DNA of 11,469 nt from Desulfobacca acetoxidans (GTDB lineage Bacteria; Desulfobacterota; Desulfobaccia; Desulfobaccales; 0-14-0-80-60-11): positions 1 to 11,469 of the forward strand of contig DYJG01000037.1 of NCBI GenBank assembly GCA_020723225.1. The letters are read 5' to 3'. The notes beneath the pieces were generated by a model. The model had not been told where the DNA came from and searched no databases. It worked only from the letters and a program-made list of their open reading frames with translations. A program made the position numbers and the translations under genes. Shown piece after piece: positions 1 through 5,495 of this stretch (position 1 is the stretch's first letter; the number at the start of each line of letters is the position of its first letter).

Positions 1-1
1 C

Positions 2-274
2 ATCGGCGGCGGGGGCCGGAACAACCATCCGCATTTTTCGCCGGACGGCAAGTGGATAGTGTTCACCAGCCAGCGGGCCGGATTTTCCGCGGAAGAGATT
101 TCCCTGCCTTTCCAGTTCCAACCCTACGGCGACCTCTTTGCGGTGCGGCTGGACGGCACGGGTCTGATCAGGCTGACGCACAACGGCTTCGAGGAAGGCA
201 CCCCGGCCTGGGGACCGGAGGTGGAGGTGCGGCTTTCTGGTGAAGGCAGCGGGAGAGAGGGAGTGGAATATTGA
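2..274 (+). CDS. TolB-like / PD40 beta-propeller protein, C-terminal fragment
   Basis: The reading frame is open at the left edge, so only the last 90 or so residues are present, and they end at a TGA codon. The fragment holds the signature of a PD40 (WD40-like, TolB-type) propeller blade, HPHFSPDGKWIVFTSQRAG. After it comes a second partial blade with GDLFAVRLDGTG, IRLTHNGFEEGTPAWGP. The pattern of 'SPDGK.I.F.S' followed by 'L..M/V..DG....LT......P.W.P' is typical of periplasmic TolB-like proteins and of the propeller part of some peptidases. Which of these it belongs to cannot be told from the tail. The last 20 residues are polar and fit no blade. It is transcribed towards the vapBC island, and the two hairpins just downstream may lie in its 3' untranslated region. 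No functional link to the polysaccharide genes is visible. Confidence 0.8.
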   Translation: MGGGGRNNHPHFSPDGKWIVFTSQRAGFSAEEISLPFQFQPYGDLFAVRLDGTGLIRLTHNGFEEGTPAWGPEVEVRLSGEGSGREGVEY

Positions 275-304
275 ATAAGTCGGTGAGGCGGGCCTCCGTG
301 CAGT

Positions 305-356
305 GGGGCGGGCGTCCCCGCCCGCCCACCTCTTGAGCGGCCAGGGACGGCCGCTC
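305..356. repeat. Tandem GC-rich hairpins (REP-like palindromic element)
   Basis: Two perfect inverted repeats lie side by side, 31 bases after the stop of the propeller gene. The first has arms GGGCGGGCG (306-314) and CGCCCGCCC (319-327) around a TCCC loop. The second has arms GAGCGGCC (335-342) and GGCCGCTC (349-356) around a six-base loop. Neither is followed by a run of T, so this is not a classical intrinsic terminator. Two hairpins with short loops outside genes are typical of dispersed REP/BIME-like elements, which can protect a 3' end or pause transcription. Membership of a genomic repeat family is inferred from form alone. Confidence 0.6.
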
Positions 357-441
357 CACCAATTTACTCTTTATTCATTTGTCGTTGTGACCTTTTGGGT
401 TATGGTGGTTCCTTGGAGTCAATGATTTCAGGGAGAATTTC

Positions 442-656
442 ATGAGAAAGAAGCAGCAGACAAAATTGCTTCACGAGGGCGGATATGTGGCCGAAGTGGA
501 TGTTGAGCTTCTTTACGCTGACGATGATGGTAGCCCTATTTATCCCTTGATGATGCGGAAAAATTGGATGAGGTGCGGGAGGCATTGCGAAGGGGTGATT
601 TAAAAACTGCTGCTTTGCACAGCCGGGTTTTTTCCTTAACCCCGATCGCTCTAGGA
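442..656 (+). pseudogene. Frameshifted small conserved protein, possibly antitoxin-like
   Basis: An ATG with a good ribosome binding site (AGGGAG at 430-435, six bases upstream) opens a frame reading MRKKQQTKLLHEGGYVAEVD and on to about residue 32. The frame then turns into unlikely sequence and stops at 601-603. Moving into the frame that starts at 537 restores a natural acidic/helical sequence: YLSLDDAEKLDEVREALRRG, then DLKTAALHSRVFSLTPIA. Together they make one protein of about 70 residues, so a base has been lost near 535-537. A tryptophan I would expect just before the SPYLS stretch is also absent. The restored frame runs on to a TAA at 720-722, which would overlap vapC; the natural end was probably near 656, so the 3' end may also be damaged. 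I recall this pattern from short conserved proteins of unknown function, some near toxin-antitoxin genes. A sequencing error is the alternative to a dead gene. Confidence 0.55.
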
Positions 657-1070
657 GTCCTTAAACGATCTGAATGGATTGCAAATCCGCATTTGATGGT
701 CGATCAAAAGGCCGTTATGTAAATCCTCCGAGTATAAAGTTTCGCATCCTCCGATAAGAGCGGCGGCCACGATCATCGCATCGTATAAGCTTAACCCGTA
801 TCGTTCAGCGATCAGCCTCCCTCTGTCGTGGGTTTCGATGGTCAAAGGGGCAGTTGAACATAGCGACCGAATCAGCGATAGTACCTCGTTTATTTCCGTC
901 CATGGCATGGCGAGCTTACGACGCGCGACATTGGCCATTTCGTTTAATACCTGGACACTAATCAAACCACCCGCTTGCACAATTTTCTCTGCTTGGTCGG
1001 CTTTCTCCTTGTCAGCCGACAAGAGGTAAAGCAGAATATTGGTATCGATGAACACCTTAAGATCGGACAT
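651..1070 (-). CDS. vapC: VapC-type PIN-domain ribonuclease toxin
   Basis: This is a 139-residue PIN-domain protein, the usual size for VapC toxins, which are Mg-dependent ribonucleases that cut tRNA or other RNA when their antitoxin is lost. The acidic active-site set is complete: the Asp in FIDTN near the N-terminus (residue 9 from the chosen start), Glu 44 in LNE, Asp 97 in LYDAMIVAAA and Asp 116 in YSEDL. The start is set at the ATG at 1070, which overlaps the end of vapB by 14 bases and has GAGAAG six bases upstream. ATG codons in frame at 1076 and 1088 are alternatives. The overlap gives translational coupling with vapB, as is usual for these modules. The gene converges on the broken small gene at 442-656, touching its 3' end. 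Nothing looks damaged, so it is probably active. Confidence 0.9.
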   Translation of the reverse strand: MSDLKVFIDTNILLYLLSADKEKADQAEKIVQAGGLISVQVLNEMANVARRKLAMPWTEINEVLSLIRSLCSTAPLTIETHDRGRLIAERYGLSLYDAMIVAAALIGGCETLYSEDLHNGLLIDHQMRICNPFRSFKDS

Positions 1071-1290
1071 TTGCATCTTCTCGATCAAACTTGAAATCTG
1101 CCGGCAACTTTCCCCGGAACTGCCGCAATCGCGCCAGGATCGCTTCTTTGCCGGGTTTCTTCCTTACTCGAAAGGCTCGTTCATCTGCGATCACCACTTC
1201 AATTTCGTCGCCTTCATTCAATTGCAGCGCTTTGACCACTGAGGCGGGCAACCGAATGGCCAAACTGTTTCCCCATTTAGAGACTCGCAT
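1057..1290 (-). CDS. vapB: VapB-type antitoxin, SpoVT/AbrB (MazE-like) fold
   Basis: The 77-residue protein begins MRVSKWGNSLAIRLPASVVK and continues with LQLNEGDEIEVVIADERAFRVRKK, the swapped-hairpin AbrB/SpoVT DNA-binding domain (residues 1 to about 48). The charged C-terminal tail (about 49-77, with RGKLPADFKFDRED) is the part that normally wraps round the toxin and blocks the PIN active site. The start is the ATG at 1290: AGGA lies seven bases upstream, and the in-frame TTG at 1296 has no such site. The first gene of a two-gene operon, it overlaps vapC by 14 bases. VapB-VapC complexes typically repress their own promoter, and the inverted repeat directly upstream is the natural binding site. 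Function comes from the fold and the neighbour; pairing with the adjacent VapC is inferred. Confidence 0.9.
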   Translation of the reverse strand: MRVSKWGNSLAIRLPASVVKALQLNEGDEIEVVIADERAFRVRKKPGKEAILARLRQFRGKLPADFKFDREDANVRS

Positions 1291-1297
1291 GGTCAAT

Positions 1298-1301
1298 TCC
1301 T
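1298..1301 (-). promoter_or_regulatory. Ribosome binding site deciding the vapB start
   Basis: On the minus strand AGGA (within AAAAGGAA) stands seven bases before the ATG at 1290. It is much too close to the alternative TTG at 1296, so it supports the shorter antitoxin. Confidence 0.65.
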
Positions 1302-1305
1302 TTTA

Positions 1306-1331
1306 GATATACAAGTTAATGATTGTATATC
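1306..1331. promoter_or_regulatory. Probable VapBC operator, perfect 9-bp inverted repeat
   Basis: GATATACAA at 1306-1314 and TTGTATATC at 1323-1331 are perfect inverted copies separated by eight bases. The centre-to-centre spacing is 17 bases, so the arms lie on nearly the same side of the helix in a manner suited to a dimeric AbrB-type DNA-binding protein. The site lies 15 bases upstream of the vapB start codon and its distal arm overlaps the predicted -10 box. Autoregulation by antitoxin or toxin-antitoxin complex is well known for vapBC operons. The identity of the ligand here is inferred from position and symmetry. Confidence 0.75.
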
Positions 1332-1352
1332 ATTCATTTGCGCCAAGTTCAA
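1324..1352 (-). promoter_or_regulatory. Candidate sigma70 promoter of vapBC
   Basis: On the minus strand TTGAAC (1352-1347) and TATACA (1329-1324) are separated by 17 bases. Each hexamer matches the consensus at four of six positions. The -10 box sits inside the distal operator arm, so repressor binding would exclude RNA polymerase. The start of transcription would fall near 1317, inside the operator, leaving a leader of about 25 bases. Confidence 0.45.
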
Positions 1353-1443
1353 GCCTCAAGTTTTCTCGGCGTCAGTTAGTATCCCATAGCGTGCATAATG
1401 GCGTTGATACTGGAAATGATTCAAACCTATGGCAGGATAGTAC

Positions 1444-1953
1444 TCAAAACCGCCCGGGCTTGGTCTGCAGCCGGGCCTGGAAATACTGGGCTTTTTGGGA
1501 GACTTCCTGGAGATTGCGGTGATAATCCCCGCAAGCGGCTTGGAGGGCCTTGATTTCCTGGAGATGGAGGTTCAGGACCGCGCGCCGGATTGAGGGGGCT
1601 TGCAGCAGACTGACTTCCAGTTCGGTATTCAGGCTCGCCAGCCTGGCGTCCATGTAGCGCAGAGACCTGGTGATGGAGACCACATCTTTATTGATCAGGT
1701 GCATCCTTAACGGTTGGGGCCGGCCGTCGTTTTTCAGCCTCTCCAGATTGGCTTCCACCCGCTGAATTTTTTCCGTTACCTTCCCGTATTCCATTCTAAC
1801 CTGGCTAATATGGTCGTCCCAGGGAAAATCCGGGGAAACGAGGCTGCGGATCTCCGGAATTTGCAGGAATCCCCGGACCAGGATGGACACCAGGAACGCG
1901 GCCAGGAGCCATTTGCCCCAGTTACTGTAGGTGTTTAATGGTTTTGGCGTCAT
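1444..1953 (-). CDS. Single-pass membrane protein with helical/coiled-coil ectodomain, unknown function
   Basis: I do not recognise this 169-residue protein. Residues 1-13 are polar, residues 14-30 (KWLLAAFLVSILVRGFL) form one likely membrane segment, and the rest is helical. The stretch 50-75 (VRMEYGKVTEKIQRVEANLE) and the region 95-155 have heptad-like hydrophobic spacing with many E, K, R and Q, which suggests coiled coils facing the periplasm. No catalytic motif is seen. The start codon at 1953 lies inside the 3' end of the GT39-like gene, giving a 32-base overlap, and there is no clear Shine-Dalgarno site, so translation is probably coupled. Later starts would lose the membrane segment. 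It is the last gene of the leftward block. The coupling suggests, without proving, that it is a partner or scaffold for the glycosyltransferase encoded just upstream. Confidence 0.7.
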   Translation of the reverse strand: MTPKPLNTYSNWGKWLLAAFLVSILVRGFLQIPEIRSLVSPDFPWDDHISQVRMEYGKVTEKIQRVEANLERLKNDGRPQPLRMHLINKDVVSITRSLRYMDARLASLNTELEVSLLQAPSIRRAVLNLHLQEIKALQAACGDYHRNLQEVSQKAQYFQARLQTKPGRF

Positions 1954-3550
1954 CAGAAGACCGCAGCCGATAAATGATTAACTGGTTCAGGGGCGGCTGA
2001 TCGGGCACAAACCGGTGATAGTAAGGATCGGCCCGGTTGCCGAATTCTTCATCCGCATAGGGCAGCACCAAGGGTTCATAATCCACGGCCAGCCGCAGGT
2101 TGAGGATAAAGGCCTCGGATTTGGTCAGGTCGTACCTGCGGTTCCAGCGGGTATGCCAGCGTTTGACCACAAATTTCGGAAGTTCTCCCGGATCGGGGAG
2201 GCGGCCCTGCAAGCCCCCGTAAACCACGCAGGAAGTGTAGAACTGGAGGGGCAGATCGCCGTAAGTGGTGACGATGGTATCCCCGGGGCGGGCCTGGGCC
2301 TGGAAGAAGTCGATGAGGTTGCGGTTGACGTCCGGATAACCCTTGAGAAGTTCGGACAGATAGAGTTTCAAGGGGAAATTGGGATAAGTGAGCATGTAAG
2401 GGGAATTATCCGCGGGACGGAGTTGGATATTAAGCCGGGTCACGGGCAACAGGTGCAGCCAGTTGGTAAACAGGAGCAGGAAAGCCAGGAGGGCCGCGGA
2501 AACTTTATGATAATTGGCCACCCGGCAGACGGCCCAGCCCAGGACCATGGCGCACAGGGGATAAAGATGGATCAGATAACGGTGTTCGCCCTGGGGCGCC
2601 AGGGAGATGATCAGGATATTCAACAGGACAATCAGCCCCAAAAACATGGTGAACCGGGCTTCAGGATCGGCTTGCAGCCTTTCCCGGCCCCCGGGGAAGG
2701 CGGCCAGCCAGAGCCAGTAAAGGAGCAGGCAACCGACCACCGGCAGGGGGGCGATGAACTGAAACAGGTCTTGGAAATAACACTGCAGGTTGGAGGAAAT
2801 CCGGAGGAGATCGAACATGCCCCCTTGCTTTTGGATCTGGAAGAAGGCCGTCCCCTGCAAGGCCACCAGGGCCACCCCTGCGGCCAGCAGCAAGGTGCGC
2901 TTCCAGGGGAGTTCCCGATGGTAAAGCAGGATTGCCGCCAAGAGGAAGGCCGCGCCATAAGTGAAAAATAACAGATAGTTGGCATGAAAGAGCAGGCCTA
3001 AGGAGCCCAGGAGAAGCAAGGCCGGGCCCCAGCGCTTCTGCCAGTCCATACGGAAGGCGTAAAGGCTGCCCAAGACCAGGAGGGTGGCCAGGCTGTAATA
3101 ACGGCACTGGCGGGAGTACATCAGAAAGGGCACGGAAAGGCCCAGGAGCGCGGCCGCCAGGCGGGCCCAGAGAAGATCCCGGAAATGGCGTTTGATCAAG
3201 AGATAGGTGAGGCAGACGCACAAGATGCCCAGGACCGCGAAGGGCAAGCGGCCCGCGGCCGTGGAGGGATGGGCCAGGTAAAAGGCTCCGGCGGTGAGAT
3301 AAATCTGCATCCAGGGGGACCAGCGCCACAGGTGGTCGGCGCCGGCTTCCCGACCCTCTTCCTGGGAAATCAGGTTGATGCCGTCAAAGGCCCGGGGTGT
3401 GCCGAATTTGAGGACGTTTCTGGCCAGGCAGGCGGTTTCGGCCTCATCCTGCCAGAAAGGGCGGTAGTCCAGATTATAGAGCAGCAAAAATGAGACCAGC
3501 GCCAGGAGGGCCAGGAAGAGGGGATCGGATTTGCGAAGGTCCCACCTCAC
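1922..3550 (-). CDS. GT39/ArnT-like GT-C glycosyltransferase
   Basis: This 542-residue polytopic membrane protein has the architecture of the PMT/ArnT superfamily (GT-C fold): many membrane segments to about residue 375, then a soluble C-terminal domain that should face the periplasm. The first external loop carries YRPFWQDEAETACLARNVL (residues 29-47), with the paired acids Asp 35-Glu 36 of the position used for catalysis and metal in this superfamily. SRQCRYYSLATLL (146-158) is the familiar arginine/tyrosine motif of GT39 proteins. Such enzymes move a sugar from a polyprenyl-phosphate donor to a lipid, glycan or protein; neither donor nor acceptor can be read here. The start is GTG at 3550, with GGGAG six bases upstream. 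It follows the next GT-C-like gene by a 191-base gap and overlaps the orphan coiled-coil gene at its 3' end. Confidence 0.85.
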   Translation of the reverse strand: MRWDLRKSDPLFLALLALVSFLLLYNLDYRPFWQDEAETACLARNVLKFGTPRAFDGINLISQEEGREAGADHLWRWSPWMQIYLTAGAFYLAHPSTAAGRLPFAVLGILCVCLTYLLIKRHFRDLLWARLAAALLGLSVPFLMYSRQCRYYSLATLLVLGSLYAFRMDWQKRWGPALLLLGSLGLLFHANYLLFFTYGAAFLLAAILLYHRELPWKRTLLLAAGVALVALQGTAFFQIQKQGGMFDLLRISSNLQCYFQDLFQFIAPLPVVGCLLLYWLWLAAFPGGRERLQADPEARFTMFLGLIVLLNILIISLAPQGEHRYLIHLYPLCAMVLGWAVCRVANYHKVSAALLAFLLLFTNWLHLLPVTRLNIQLRPADNSPYMLTYPNFPLKLYLSELLKGYPDVNRNLIDFFQAQARPGDTIVTTYGDLPLQFYTSCVVYGGLQGRLPDPGELPKFVVKRWHTRWNRRYDLTKSEAFILNLRLAVDYEPLVLPYADEEFGNRADPYYHRFVPDQPPLNQLIIYRLRSSDDAKTIKHLQ

Positions 3551-3694
3551 CGGAGTCTCCCTTTTAAGGAAGGAGAACTGGGGGAATCAGCGTTATGGGA
3601 TCGAACTCTCACGAACTTTCCAATGTCGGTGAATCGGCAAGGATGGTTTAAAGATAGGATAGTTGCCGTAAATGTCCAGAAAATTCTACACTTG

Positions 3695-3700
3695 ATTATA
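3695..3700 (-). promoter_or_regulatory. Candidate -10 box in the 3551-3741 gap
   Basis: The minus strand has a perfect TATAAT here, about 145 bases before the GTG start of the GT39-like gene. No convincing -35 hexamer lies 16-18 bases upstream and there is no extended -10 TG, so this is weak. The gap is AT-richer than the flanking genes and contains no gene or obvious terminator. An internal promoter for the last two genes is a reasonable guess. Confidence 0.25.
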
Positions 3701-3741
3701 GCGGTTGTAAATATTGTAATCCAGCTCTCTTTTGTTTCTAT

Positions 3742-5460
3742 TCAATGATCACTTTTGTGGCTGACTCCCGGGTATGGCGCCAGGCGCGGGGGACGCAGAT
3801 CTGCTTCGAGCAGCCAGACCCGCCGGTCTTTATGATAGTCGAGAAGCTCCCGGTCCGCGTCAGCCCCCATTTCCCAGGCCCAAATCACCTTGGCCCGGTC
3901 CAGGTCGGCGCGATTGTAAACCCACTCATGGTGTAGGGAATGTTTCGGGCCATATCGCACCATTACCAGATGTGGCTCCCCGCTCTGCTCCAATTCCCGC
4001 AAAATACGGGCTCTTTCCAGAATCCACTTGGACGGCTTATCGTAGATGGGGAAGGCGATGATGGTTGACGCCAGGAGCGCGGGCAAGACTCCGTTTACAA
4101 AGGTCCGTCCCATGGGTCTGCCCCGCCAGGTGAAGCGGCGCAACTGGCGCAGGGACTCGATTTGGAGGAGAATGGCCAGGCAGGTTATGGGAGCCGCATA
4201 GTGGGGGAAGAAATATGGATTTATCAGCAAGGCCGCCAGCATGAGCAGACATGCCGCCAGGGGGAATATCACTCCCGGCCTGCGCCACGCCTGGCGGGAC
4301 GCGGCCATAAACAGCATGGGGGGGATGAAGATGAGGCCGAAATAGAACAGCCAGAAGTTTTTAAGTTTGTAATAAATGGCAGAATCCAGCCAGCCTTTCA
4401 AAGAAAGTTGACTTTGGAAAAAGGCGATGGAGCCGCGATGAAAGGCGCGCAGGATGTCATGATTGTAAGGCGGTTCCGCCTTTAACGGCTGCCAGAGAAA
4501 GAGGGGCACTATGGCGTAAGCGGATTCGTGCGCCTGATAGGGCAGGCGGAGAGGATCGCCCGTCACCCGGAAGTTATATAAGCCCATCCACGCGGCCGCC
4601 AGCATCAGGACCAGCGCCAGCGGCAATAGGACCCGGCGGAAGCGGAGGCGCAAAGAGACACGCCGGGTTCTGAACAGCCAGATTCCCAGGACCGCCATGG
4701 CGGGCATGCTCGCCACCAAACCCTCGAAGGGCCGGCTGTTGGCCAGGATGGCCAAACCCAAGGCCAGCCAGAAGGCGTCCCGGGGTTTTTGGTTTTTGAT
4801 GATCCGGGGCAGCGCGCCGAAAACCAAAGCGCCCCCCAGGGCGGCGACGGCTCCCCCCCAATAGCTCTGGCTCCAATAAGGAAAGGGCTGCATATGGTGG
4901 GGGGGGCCGGAGAAGACGATCCGATACATGGCCAATAACCCTCCCAGCAATGACCAGCGCAGAGGGCACCAACCCGCGAGCATCCAGCAGATGGCGGCGC
5001 AGGCCAGCCCCACGCTCAACCAGACGCCGACGACGGGGTAGCCGGTCAGCACCTGCCCCACCGCCAGCGCCACCCCCTGGGCCGGTGGGTATTTCGAGGC
5101 ATAGGTGGGGTGCTGGAGCACGTGAAAGGTTTCAAAGTGCCGCCACAGGGGATGCGTCGGATTGGCCAAGCGGCCTTGGGCAAAGGTGTCAGAGGTGAGG
5201 AGGTAGCCGAACTCGTCATGCACCGCAGGTTGCGGCATGCCGATGAAAACCGGCAGGAGAGCGCTGGCGGCAAACGCCAGGAAACCGATGAGCAGAAAGG
5301 AGAGCCAGGGGCGCCGCCTCACCGGCAAGAACCAACGGATGAAAGGGGAGGGCGCGGTTCTTGGGGCGGGCTTCTTCCGGAGGAGTGCCGCCAGGAGCAG
5401 CGCGGCCAGGGGGAAAATTTCAAAATATGGGTAGATTTCAAGCCAGCGGAGGAGATTCAT
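3742..5460 (-). CDS. Polytopic membrane protein, GT-C glycosyltransferase-like
   Basis: The product has 572 residues and about a dozen hydrophobic segments, with a soluble C-terminus of roughly 90 residues after about residue 480. After the second membrane segment there is an external loop with AVHDEFGYLLTSDTFAQGRL (residues 79-98). Its Asp 82-Glu 83 pair sits where GT-C enzymes hold their catalytic/metal acids. Further along come HPLWRHFETFH and ASKYPPAQG (103-129), a loop type I associate with uncharacterised GT39-like proteins. WSQSYWGGAVAALGGALVFG (196-215) is another strongly patterned stretch. The C-terminal part (MVRYGPKHSLHHEWVYNRAD) resembles the small periplasmic domain common in this group. 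Donor and acceptor are unknown. The start codon at 5460 has no good Shine-Dalgarno site and lies 35 bases after the preceding stop, which fits an operon. A membrane protein of related fold without transferase activity remains possible. Confidence 0.75.
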   Translation of the reverse strand: MNLLRWLEIYPYFEIFPLAALLLAALLRKKPAPRTAPSPFIRWFLPVRRRPWLSFLLIGFLAFAASALLPVFIGMPQPAVHDEFGYLLTSDTFAQGRLANPTHPLWRHFETFHVLQHPTYASKYPPAQGVALAVGQVLTGYPVVGVWLSVGLACAAICWMLAGWCPLRWSLLGGLLAMYRIVFSGPPHHMQPFPYWSQSYWGGAVAALGGALVFGALPRIIKNQKPRDAFWLALGLAILANSRPFEGLVASMPAMAVLGIWLFRTRRVSLRLRFRRVLLPLALVLMLAAAWMGLYNFRVTGDPLRLPYQAHESAYAIVPLFLWQPLKAEPPYNHDILRAFHRGSIAFFQSQLSLKGWLDSAIYYKLKNFWLFYFGLIFIPPMLFMAASRQAWRRPGVIFPLAACLLMLAALLINPYFFPHYAAPITCLAILLQIESLRQLRRFTWRGRPMGRTFVNGVLPALLASTIIAFPIYDKPSKWILERARILRELEQSGEPHLVMVRYGPKHSLHHEWVYNRADLDRAKVIWAWEMGADADRELLDYHKDRRVWLLEADLRPPRLAPYPGVSHKSDH

Positions 5461-5495
5461 CAGAAGGCACTCATTAATACCAATGGTTATCCCGT

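Noticed and set aside
275..365. Intrinsic terminator after the propeller gene
   Set aside because: Neither hairpin is followed by a T-run, so only a structured repeat is supported.
1384..1437. CCCATAG / CTATGG inverted repeat downstream of the leftward operon as a terminator
   Set aside because: The arms are short and far apart with no T-tract.
2015..2971. Long plus-strand open frame (318 codons)
   Set aside because: It is antisense to the GT39-like gene, whose membrane segments and motifs are convincing. The plus-strand product is rich in Gly, Gln and Pro with no recognisable domain, typical of the complement of GC-rich code.
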